Assembly: GCF_051014685.1 (NCBI RefSeq)
Contig: NC_135060.1
Location: 1,116,001-1,180,000, forward strand
Origin: Ptiloglossa arizonensis
Taxonomy: Eukaryota; Arthropoda; Insecta; Hymenoptera; Colletidae
DNA: 64,000 nucleotides
Direction: 5' to 3'
The notes beneath the pieces were generated by a model that worked only from the letters and a program-made list of their open reading frames with translations, ran no database searches and had not been told where the DNA came from. The position numbers and the translations under genes were made by a program. How positions within the stretch are numbered: the first letter of the stretch is position 1; each line of letters starts with the position of its first letter. Shown here piece by piece: positions 24,560 to 34,500 of this stretch.

Positions 24560-24900
24560 AGTCCGTGGGACGCGTCGCGTAAGGACTCAATATAACCGTG
24601 AACAGGGGGCGCGGCGCGCCCAGGACGATGGGCCATCTCGTAAAATAAATCGGTGACATCCTGCAAGGCTGGTTAGGCGATTTGTGTGACGGACAAGCAT
24701 CGGGGAACGACCACCGGTCCGTATGAAGACGTCACTGGCTCCGGGCTGGAGCATCGTATCGGCAGAATCATTTGTCAGGAACTTCACGTCGCGCGGCTGG
24801 AGGTCTGTCTACTTGTGATCGATCCGCTGATTGACTTATTGTGCAGATCGTGGACAGTCGCCTGTCGACGTGAGGGTGACGGCTTGATGGGCCACGCTAC
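24560..24900. other. candidate conserved block
   Basis: The sequence has mixed composition unlike the CGA-rich flanks and contains an 8-base GGCGCGCC palindrome near 24612, a CCACCGGTCC word and TGAAGACGTCACTGG with a CRE-like GACGTCA core. The 140-codon plus frame 24686-25108 crosses it but matches nothing I know. Regulatory function is inference only. Confidence 0.2.
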
Positions 24901-26090
24901 TGTACCTCGATGTCAAATTGTCTTTGTGTTGCAATCAAGCTCGGAACCTGTCCTTCTCGACACTTTTTTTTTTACTTTACGCGCATTATGCGCGGGTGCA
25001 ACGAGTGTTCATTTTCGTGGGGTTTTCTTCCAACGACGAACCGTTCCGTTTGTATTTAGTTTTTCCCACTCGCTGTTCATTCCCGTTTACTTATTTCAAC
25101 GAAAGTGATTTACGAAAACGAAGGAACTCTTCGACCACGGTTCCTTAACGGAATCTCTCTTGAAATCTCCATTACCAAGCGTTTATTACTCACTACATCG
25201 AAGATTTTCTTCGCGATGAGAAGACCCGAGGCTCGTAGGAACGTCGATCGTCGAAAAATTTGTCATTTTATTGAAAAATGTCGGCAATTGTGCATTTCGT
25301 CGAATGTATTTTGAACTGTTGCGCGGTAAGTCGTCTATCGTAACGCGAGATCTTCCGTAAAAGACTTTACCGCGATTAATGGCAACGCAGCCTCCTTAAT
25401 CTCTAGCGATGTACAACAATCCATAAGTCAAAAGCGATGACATTTAATGTTATAGCGATCTTAAATCATTGTCACGGTAATTGCGCAATCGGTGGAAGGC
25501 CTGACGGGACTATCGATCTATCGGACTTATTATTTCGTACGTTTATTTCAAAGGATAACGCAAAATCACTCGTCATCCAACAGCAGTGATTAATTCCAAA
25601 AGCTACGTACACTCAATAACAACGACATTGAGGTATTTGTATTCGTTACTTCGGACAAACGAGTAAGAGAGACGCAGCTTCTCGGTTCAATTGATAAGTA
25701 TTGCCAGCACCGGTTAAAAAAATTATCAGGCTTGAATAAAAGTTTCTTCGTGTCGCCGAGGCTGACAAACTGGACTTCTATTTATACCGAACGAGTTAAA
25801 AAAATCAAAGGCATCTGTACGAAAGTCGAATCGATATCGAAGAAAGATACGCGGCAAGTTATAGCCTGACCGGATAGGATCCGTTGGAAATAATAGGAGA
25901 ACCTCGGAAGGTCTTAAATTCGACATCCTCCGATAAATAATCCTCCGCAGAAGGATCGCGTTCTACCTGATTCCCCGCGACATTGATTTCTCGATACATC
26001 TCCGCGCAACCTACCTGCTTCGCAGATGAGCCCTGGCAAAAACACGCGGCTCGAAGATCGTCGATCTAGAGGATCGTGGTCGAACGATAG
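24901..26090. other. unique non-coding stretch
   Basis: No gene, repeat or RNA recognised. Confidence 0.45.
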
Positions 26091-26094
26091 TTAA

Positions 26095-26370
26095 AACGGC
26101 GCACAGGACCACCTAAGCCATAATTCAAGAAAGGGGGAGGCGAGTGGGACCACAGTGTAGTGCGTCACCCATTGTCCAAAGGCGGGTGTGGTTTGTCGTT
26201 GTTGGAGCAACGCGTAGGATGATCTACCTGGGCCATACCTTGCCCAGAGGGCGACTGCACTCGTCTCTCTAATGCTAATATCGTCTCCGAAATTGTACGA
26301 AGGCGAGACATGTTCGGTCGGTGAATTTTGCGACCATAAATCCATTAGCCACGCTCGAGGAAGAGGCTGC
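26095..26370. other. candidate regulatory block with Runt-type sites
   Basis: TGTGGTTT (26187-26194) and, on the same strand, GACCACAGTG near 26149 are Runt/RUNX-type cores in opposite orientation about 40 bp apart, with CATTGTCC (Sox-type) between them. Composition differs from the flanks. These short matches also occur by chance; the clustering is what makes the block worth listing. Confidence 0.22.
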
Positions 26371-26861
26371 AACAATGGGTACCGTAGCGATTGTCACCAG
26401 CGTTTCTTGGACTCTGGGAATCAACGGTCCTTCTAATTGCGTTCCCGAACAACGCGCACGTTGATCGGTCGATCCGGGATCGTCCGCGAACCGGGCGATC
26501 CGTCGACAAATTATTTTCCTTCGAAGCCGAGGAGCGCGAAGATTTACGAAACGCAACCGCATCCACTCGACGCAACGCAATCCACGGATATTGTATTTCA
26601 TCGCGAGCTTTCGGTCGGATACTCGCGGATTACTTTGTACCCGTGGCCTCGCCTCGTGTGACTTCGTTTCGCGAAAAGAAGGCCTAGGTTCCAGCGGCTC
26701 TCGCGATACCTCCTCGCCACTGTCATCGTCCTTATTAAGTACGCGGGTACCTTTCAGCCGGGCTCGGCTCTCCGAGAGTCTCGCGACTCGTATTTTACGA
26801 TAAAAGGGATTTATTCCGTCGCTCGAGATACTCCTTACGATACCTTTCGCCCGAGGAGGTA

Positions 26862-27056
26862 CGAAAAAAAAAAACAGATCTTACGGATGCTTTTCAGCGA
26901 CGATCTCTCAGGATGACGATGGTACTTTGTTCGATATAATTTAATGTATTCCAGAACGGAAGAGATGCCCGCTTTATTCGCCGAGTTTCATTGCGCGCGC
27001 GGAAAATGCATTCGAAAAAAGAAAGATCTCGCGCGGTACGGTGTCGTACGTTCGCC
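26862..27056 (+). repeat. diverged direct repeat, copy A (about 195 bp)
   Basis: Matches 27271-27472 at an offset of about 407 bp: poly-A, CAGATCTTACGG, then a TCTCTC word, ACGATGGTACTTTGTTCG, ATATAATTTAATGTATTCCAG, then TTTATTC..CGAGTTTCATTGCGCGCGCG and AATTCGAAAAAAGAAA-like words. The two copies flank about 210 bp of unrelated AT-rich sequence, an arrangement reminiscent of LTRs or of a segmental duplication. No TG...CA termini or primer-binding site were seen. Confidence 0.8.
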
Positions 27057-27270
27057 CTTTTCGGAGTAACGATTCTCTAATTGTTTTTTCTTTTTTTTTC
27101 GATTCCGCGTGGACTGCAGTTTGATTCTATATAATATTGATTCGTGTTTACATTTTTATAGGAGACAGACAATTCCATTTGACAATCGACGAAATCTTGA
27201 ACGAAGGAAAGGTCCGAAGATAATTTGCGAGTGAAAATAATACAACATCGATCCCGAAGAACTGTAACTG

Positions 27271-27472
27271 GAAAAAAAGAGCAGATCTTACGGGTGCCTT
27301 TCAATGACGTTCTCTCGGAACGACGATGGTGCTTTGTTCGATATAATTAATGTATTCCAGGAGAGAAGAGACCCTTTATTCCCCGAGTTCCATTGCGCGC
27401 GCGTGTCTCGCGCGGAAAATGAATTCGAAAAAAGAAAAAGAATTGATCTTACACGGTGTCGCGCGTCCCCCC
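27271..27472 (+). repeat. diverged direct repeat, copy B (about 200 bp)
   Basis: Second copy of the repeat at 26862-27056 in the same orientation. It carries an extra short segment after the GCGCGCGCG word (TGTCTCGCGCGG) and a few other insertions and deletions. Identity looks high in the core (GATGGT(A/G)CTTTGTTCG and ATATAATT(T)AATGTATTCCAG). Confidence 0.8.
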
Positions 27473-27479
27473 TTCTTCT

Positions 27480-30220
27480 AGGGACGCGTAGCCACAAAAC
27501 GCGGAGTTTTCTCAGCGACGTAAATGCCGTAAGCGCGATAAATTTCCCGTCGGGAGGAAATTCCAAAAGTTTCCGATTCAAAAGACGCCGCGCGGCGGAC
27601 CGGGGAGGTGGAGAGGCGCAGCCATGAATTATGCATGAAAGCTTCGATTCGCGGATTAAGCGAGCGCAGCCCGTGGCTCTAGTGTCTATTCTTCGTCCCG
27701 CTAGGCGATGGTAACCGAGGGAAGTCATTCGTGACGAATGTCAAAAGATTCGGGACCACGGAGAATGGATCGAATCGTCAATGGGAACGAAAATCTCTGA
27801 AAGGATGACCGAAGCGATCCAGTTCACGTTTAACGACTTTATCTTCGTTACGGTTCGTCGTCGCGGGACCGAATCGGAAATCGGGGACTGTGCACGATCG
27901 CGATCCCGATCGATTCGATAACGCTTAATTAACAATGTATCCTTTCTTTTCAATTTCGTCAAGTGTATTGCAAAATTACAAGTAAAGAGAGAAACGATAC
28001 TTGGAGATACAAAATCTAGTAGCTTTGGTAAAGCTAAATTAGTGTGCAAAATGAATAATTACGAGGGAATAAAATTATAGGTACTCGTGTGAACCGAACA
28101 AATTTCTCGGGTATAAATTTCTCCCTCTTCTGGAAACAATTTTCTCGGTCACTCTCTCTTAGAGGGCTAGTTACACACTCCTCTCTGGATCGTTCTCTCT
28201 TAAACCGTATCGTACGCGTACCACCTAAATACGTCATAGTACACACGTTAGGCGCACATTCGTTTCCGTAATGCCCTCTTTGTTCCTCGTTCGTCGACGG
28301 AATATCCTTCGTCGCACTCATCGAAAATCGCTCGGTTCTACACCGTACTCTTATACGCTCTACCAAATCGGTACAATTACCACGGTATTTAACCCTCGGC
28401 GGACGGAGCTCGTGGAGACCGAAGCTGGATCATTTCTGACCCACGCCAAAATCACGCATAAACGGATTTCAAAGCGTAATTATTTTCCTTGCATTTTACA
28501 GAGCAAAAGAAAAACCAACACGTTTAGAAAATAAATAAAGTTATTAATTTTCTGCACAATTTCTACACAAAATTGACGTTATTCGAATGTTCGGTCATTC
28601 CAAGCGTACAAGAAAACTCTTGAAATATTTCGATTGCTCCGTTCGATGTCCGAAAGACTAACGTAAAGTCGACGAAACAGCTAACGTCCATCGAACAAGC
28701 GACTTCTACGCCGAATGGTGATAAATTACTTTCCGTCGACCTGGAGGTTCGAGTAAAGATGCGCGGCCGAGCTCTCCCGATCGGCAGAAGTTGTAATGGT
28801 CGTAAATCTTGGGTCTCGAGTGACCCACGTTCGATCCGCGAGGGTTAACAGCCCACGCGGTAAGAGAGCACGAAACGCAAGATCCCCGTGAGGATTGATC
28901 AAGGATTTCGATCACGAATCAGGCCGAACCGGTACCGGGAGGCCGTTTCGGCGGCGCGGAGACATCAAAAACCGATCGCAGGACTCCAAGGTGCATCATA
29001 ATTATCATGGAGCCCCGTTTGCGCGGGAGGAATACGAAGCAGTCGGCCAACAAGTCTCGCTCGCGGTATCAGGCATTTCTATTTACGGTCTTGGGCTCCC
29101 GAGGTCGACGAGTTATGATATTGTTTCGGCTGCTTCTCGGAATCTACGCGATCGGTGACTCGGATAAACCCAGAAAGGGAGAGAAAAAGAGAGAGGGAGC
29201 GAAATCTGCCTGGCTCTGCAACCCTATCGCCGGTGCTTTCTCTACCTTCCGACCGGTTGGACCGGGGGACAGAGGGAAGCGGAGTAAGACGGAGGTACAC
29301 TTTTATTTCTTCATCAGCCAACGCTCAACTTGCCTACCTTTTATGATCGCCCGACTGCTTCATCAGTTCACCAACTTTCCGAACGATGTGCCCGGCCCGG
29401 GTTCCTGATTTCGCGGTGCCTTTTTTCGCTTGTTGATTGTTGCGGAACGGATTTTTTCTTTATGCCCGTCAACCGCCCCCGTTCCGCCCTGCGCCCCTGC
29501 TACCCCCTCTCGGGGTTCAACATTTGAATCGCGAATTTCACGGGAATTTGGAGATGCATTTAAAACAGGCCAACGGGGGAAAATTGTTTGTTTTCCCCTC
29601 TCTTTGTCTACGCTCGGAGGCTCGATCCACGAAAACTTGTTTCTTTTTTTCTCTTCTTTATTCGTTTCTTTTTTCTTTTTTGTTTTCTTTTTTTTTTCTT
29701 TTTTTTTTCATTTATTTTTTGCATCGCGAAACCAACCGATTCGCCAAGATATCGAGTCGAAGGATCGACGATCGTGCAGCTACCGTACGAATACAAGAGG
29801 GAATTCGGAAGACTCGGAGAGACCGTGCGTCACTCGCGATGATGGATCGCGATAAATTTCTCGGTATTTAGGAGAGGAATTGGCCGACGAAGCGCACGTG
29901 AACTCGAAGAAACGGTAGTGTCTCCTCTTCCTCCCCTCTGTTCGGGAGAACAGAGTGCAGTAAAACGAAACAGCGATAACGCGCACACGTGTTCGACACG
30001 ATTACTATTCCACGGCCGTGCCTGCCCGGTGACTTATGTTAATGTCGTAATTATATCATCCTAATCTACGGAGTCGCCGCGTATACGTAGCCTACGTGTC
30101 CGCATCCTATCAAATACCCATCTTGAAAACTGCTATACGTGCCAGAATGCAAGTCCACGGTTGCGAGTTTACCTCGCGGTTCCGTGAATCTCACGAACAC
30201 TTTGACCGGACTTTGAATCT
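27480..30220. other. non-coding stretch with T-rich tract
   Basis: No recognised gene. Frames of up to 146 codons at 27288-27728 (minus) and 29430-29871 (plus) have no domain, and the latter owe their phenylalanine-rich middle to the T-rich tract at 29640-29721. A GA-rich run sits at about 29175-29200. Confidence 0.4.
29640..29721 (+). repeat. T-rich low-complexity tract
   Basis: Runs of T broken by single C or G (TTTCTTTTTTT, TTTTCTTTTTTTTTTC) cover about 80 bases. On the minus strand it is an A-rich tract and could be a degenerate retroposed poly-A tail, but no element body is recognisable next to it. Confidence 0.8.
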
Positions 30221-30234
30221 TCTCTTCCTCGGAC

Positions 30235-30264
30235 CGACGCGAGGCGACGCGAGGCGACGCAAGG
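30235..30264 (+). repeat. 10-bp tandem repeat GACGCGAGGC, three units
   Basis: Two exact units are followed by a third that differs at its end (GACGCAAGGG). A short GC-rich minisatellite. Confidence 0.85.
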
Positions 30265-30549
30265 GCGGATGCAGGTGTCGGGTAAATCTGGATGGAAGTG
30301 GGTCACGTGACTCTGGAGGGTTTGACCTAGAAAACTTGGATCCTAGTTCGGGAGAGATCGTCGTTCGAGCCAAGTTACACCTTCGAAGGAAATTGAGACG
30401 TTTCGAAACACGGGGTTGCAGTTTCGCGCGTAACTCGGGACACGTTCTTTCCGTTCCCTTACGATTATCGAGCAAATTTACCAATCGACTTTACCGCGAA
30501 CGGCACGAATTCGGAGTAACGTTGAAAAGAGTTATTCGATGTTTAATTC

Positions 30550-31000
30550 CTTTTCGTCGAAACCATTTGTTCGAAGGCGATGGTTGTTCCGTTCGTTAAC
30601 GATCTTCTAAAATCATTAGCACCTGAATATCGAAGAATATCTTCAATTCCTTTCCCTTGGAAGTCTTTGGTCGAAGGCGGTTGTTCCGTTTGTTAACGAT
30701 CTTGTACAATCGTTAACGTTCTGGTATCAAAAACGAAAGACGAATTCGAGTCTAATTCCAAAAGAGGCGATTATATCTTTAATACCTCTCCTTCGAGATT
30801 CTTTATTCAAAAGCGGTTGTTCTATTTGTCAATGATCTTGTCGTTGGATCGTTATCCGCTCGAGAAACGGATAAAGAATTCGAAGCGATTTTAAAGTCCG
30901 AAAGAACGAGCGTAATTTTAATACCTACCGTTTCCTCGAAACTGTTTATTCGAAAACGGTCGTTCCGCTCGTTATCGATTTTCTCGTGGAATCTTTATCG
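30550..31000 (+). repeat. degenerate tandem repeat, four units of about 100-145 bp
   Basis: Each unit carries TTTATTCGAA(A/G)GCGG followed by TTGTTCCGTTTGTTAACGAT or a close variant. Anchors lie at 30584, 30681, 30817 and 30960, giving offsets of 97, 136 and 143 bp. Later units also share a TTTAATACCT(A/C)(C/T)C word and an AAAGAA(C/T)GA word. Divergence is large, so the array is old. Confidence 0.65.
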
Positions 31001-31915
31001 TTGAAACGACTCGAACGATACGATTCGTTCGAATCGTGCCTCGTAATTCTGAACGCGTTCGTCGACACGATACAAATTAATTAAACGAAAAAGGGAGTTC
31101 GAATTCAATTTCTGTGCTTCGGAACGTCCGTTTGCGTCAATTCCGCTCCCATTGTCTGTAAAACCGAGCGACTCATCCCTGGACAGAAGTTCGCGCGGAA
31201 AAAGTGTGGCGGAAAAAGTGCGGCGGAGGGGAGAAACCGAGACCGACCGGTAGAAGGAGAGAGAGAGCGAGAGAGAGAGAGCACCGGAGCTCCGGAGAGT
31301 TAGCCAAGGTTAGGTATAGCGGCGACAGACCCGGCACGCGGTTACAGAAGTATTTGAATGGCTGTCGGCCCTTGTAAGACGTCAAAAAGTCAAAGGGAAA
31401 CCACTAAAATCAGTTAGGGATCTCAACTATGCGTGAAAGTAAGAGGGGACAAGGGAGAGCAGAATCCAACGACGAAGAAGGGACTAGGAGATCGCACGAA
31501 AGGGCCTGGAGAGTTTATGGAAATTTTTCCCTCGAAGGACCGTTACGCACGTTTCGCCTATTTTCGTAGTCGACCACTTATTGGCCACATTTTGTCCCCG
31601 AGACAATAGTCTCGTCGTTCTTTACGATCTAACCGATATCTCAGTTCGAGAATTATTGCCAGGGAATCTGTGTCCTTTAGATCACGGATCCTGACAACCG
31701 CCAGGTCCTACGCGCGACAGCGTGAAACAAAAGACGAAGGCGTGCAAAGTTTTACGGCGGACACCGGTTAATTTTATGCTCCATTTTAGGTGTACTCGTT
31801 AACGCGATACGGTAATTTTTATTAACGCGGATAGCGGTGGTCGAAGCTAGAAAATAAATGTTCTTCTCCGCTAGAAATTTCTACGAAAGATTAAAAAGGA
31901 AATTTCCTTTAATGT
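31001..31915. other. unique non-coding stretch
   Basis: No gene recognised. A GA-rich run (AGGAGAGAGAGAGCGAGAG...) covers about 31255-31281. Confidence 0.45.
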
Positions 31916-32755
31916 TTACTCGAGACTTCTTCGAGAGAATGTTCGTCGATTCCAGTCGCTTCTGATCTTTGCGTAGAGTTTCGTTGATAGATGGATAGAG
32001 CGGGGCGCGGTCCTCCGGGATCGGTGTTCAAAATGGCGTCCCCAGGGTTGTACGAGTTCGATGCCGCGTAACCTATCGAGTACCGCGGTGTCATCGGGAG
32101 ATCCGCAGATTGGCAAACCGCGGGCATCAGAATTCATCTCACCGCGTTTGAGGAACACGCACACGACGTGGCCCCGGCAACGCGACCGCTGTAGTCGGCG
32201 CTGCGAAGATGCGGATACATTTTTTACAAAACGTTTCTCATTCCGCGGCGCATTACTGGAGGAACGGGAGAGGGATGATGCGCAGAGAACAGCTTGGACA
32301 AGGAGCAGGCCACGAACGGAAAAGAGGGGGTGGGAGGGAAGGCGAGCCTGAACATTTCGTGAAACAAGGAAAAATGCGACTCCACCGAGGCACGACCGCA
32401 GCATTTTTGTCTTTACAAAATTATGTATTCCGCAGGCCTCCGCCATATCTCTCAAAGCATAACAAGTTCCCTCTGTGTCTCTCGTCCCTCCGCCCTCACC
32501 GGTATCTCTTCCTTCTCCGCTCTTCCTTTCCGCGACGTAGCTGGCTCCGTCCTTTTTCCATTCTCCGCGGCTCGTTTGCTCCTTCTGTGACCGCTCGCTC
32601 TCTTCGTCCCACATGTTCGCGAACCTCTCCGTCCCGCGGCTCGCACACCCACCGCCTGGCACGTCGTCTTTTCGCGGATCCACGTCCATCGTTTGCCTCC
32701 GACAAGTTCCTACGGACGCAACCCAGCTACCGAAATCGAATATCCATCGAGCCAA
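31916..32755 (-). CDS. longest open frame, 279 codons, unrecognised
   Basis: This minus-strand frame starts MARWIFDFGSW and is the longest in the window. Its residues about 45-105 are rich in charged residues and glycine. There are short hydrophobic stretches (SCLGGVAFFLVS and VRGLLLVQAVLCAS), and the C-terminal third is arginine/serine-rich. I recognise no domain. A 206-codon frame runs antiparallel at 32209-32829, so the whole segment is simply stop-poor and GC-rich. No promoter or splice sites support transcription. Most likely not a gene; listed because of its length. Confidence 0.1.
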   Translation of the reverse strand: MARWIFDFGSWVASVGTCRRQTMDVDPRKDDVPGGGCASRGTERFANMWDEESERSQKEQTSRGEWKKDGASYVAERKSGEGRDTGEGGGTRDTEGTCYALRDMAEACGIHNFVKTKMLRSCLGGVAFFLVSRNVQARLPSHPLFSVRGLLLVQAVLCASSLSRSSSNAPRNEKRFVKNVSASSQRRLQRSRCRGHVVCVFLKRGEMNSDARGLPICGSPDDTAVLDRLRGIELVQPWGRHFEHRSRRTAPRSIHLSTKLYAKIRSDWNRRTFSRRSLE

Positions 32756-32829
32756 GCCTCGACCGTGGGATCATTCGGCTCCCTCGAGTACCGATTCCTC
32801 TTGCTACGATTTACTTGACTCGCGATTAA

Positions 32830-34220
32830 CGCTTTCGACCGACCGACGCGTCGATACGTATCAATCGCGGAACCCTTGTTGGTCCCTTGTACGATCATCG
32901 TCCATAAAATTCTTTCGAAGGAGATTTTATTCGTTAACCATTCGTTAAGTCGATTAACTTCTAAACGATGGAAACACGAATGCTTTTAAAGGGTCTTTTC
33001 TTATCGCGTCTTCATCCGTGCGATAAAGTTCGATCAACATCGGCGTTCCTAGGTACAACTAGTGTCGTACACGTCCGTTTTACATCGTTTTAACATCGAT
33101 CACAGTTGCGCGAAAGCCTTTCGAATCTTTAATTAAAAGTTAGAAGTTACAAAGTAGGGCCTAGCGAGCGGTTCTCGGTAGCGTTTATCGCGAAGGTGAT
33201 AAGATTTCCTTCGTCGATAAGTTATTTTCCATCCTCCCCTTTTTCTAGCTTCGACGTTGTTTTATCGGGGGAATGATCGACCGATGTCGGCTGCGGTCGA
33301 TTCGGAGTTCAATTCGGATCGGTTTAGCTCCGTTTTACTCGTGGCCCGAGTCTGGACGGACATAAACATCGGTAGTTTTCTCGAAAGCTCGTTCCGTACC
33401 CTTGTAACGGTTTCCTATGGCAGTTCGTGAAGATTTCGGCTCTCGATCCGACACTGTTCGAGGAATTCGACTGTCGGCCATGTGATCGGCAATGGTAGAC
33501 GTTTTGTAGGACCGTTAGACGGTTGTTGACGAGCAACTGTTTGGACATTATGCCCCGCTTCTCTGTAATCTGACCGATCTCTGCCCGTGTTCCTCACGGG
33601 GGTTGGGGCGGCTGGTCGTGTGGCGATCCATTACACCTTCCAGCCCGTATCTCCTCGCAGCATCTGAGACAAAGTCCCGAAAGAAGGTGAACAAGAGGAA
33701 AGGGAGGGAAAAGGTATCCGTGTCAAACAGGGAGAATCACGGAAATTCCCTGCGGCCGTCGACATTGACGGATTTCCATCGTGGAATTGACACGATCAAG
33801 ATTTCGCCGATCTATCGTTTCCTCGAAATTGCTCGAGGGCTCGATTTACGAGGAAACTTTCACCGTCGGGTCGATCGTTGCTCGAATAATCGATTTTTCA
33901 AACCGAGTTCTCGGAACCGTGGAAAACGTGGATACGTTTGGAAGAGCTTGAACGTTTTTTGAACGTAACGCGAAGAATTCTTTGCAACGTTTCGTTAAAG
34001 CTGCGCCCCAGTGGGCGAAACGTTTCGATTAACTCGCGCTAAAGACTTTTCGTTACCGTAGCCCGATTTTTCGTGAATCTCGGTCGTCGAGGTGTTTATC
34101 GCCGGTACTCGACCGATCGTTCGGCCACGGTGCGTTTCGCGTTTGAAACGTATTTATCGGAAACTAAGCTTTCTCGAAATATTCAATTTTCATAAATAAC
34201 ACTCGTTGGAACACGATACT
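32830..34220. other. unique non-coding stretch
   Basis: CGA/TCG-rich text without recognised gene, repeat or RNA. The plus frame 33603-33962 (119 codons) is unrecognised. Confidence 0.45.
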
Positions 34221-34234
34221 CGCGATGTTATCGT

Positions 34235-34500
34235 CGCTGGATCGCCGGCTTACCTCTCGAAATTTCATCAAAAAGCCAGCCCCTGCAGACAGCTCTTGTA
34301 ATCCGCGATCGCCGCGTCCAGAAACGACTTTATTGGAGCTCCATTAAACAGGAAAAGCAGCGAACATCGTGCACGTATATGACCGTCATAAATCGATCGT
34401 TGCGCAAATTGCCTTGGCCCAACATCTGGCATCGTGTTTGCCTATCGGTCGGATCACATTCAGCGGCGGTGAAGGACAGAGAAGCCAGGAGGAGATCAGA
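34235..34500. other. candidate conserved block
   Basis: Contains GACTTTATTGGAGCTCCATTAAAC and GACCGTCATAAATCGATCG-like words (homeodomain/Caudal-type CATAAA, ATCGAT) and CCAACATCTGG, in a composition less CGA-rich than the flanks. An inferred regulatory element only. Confidence 0.2.
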
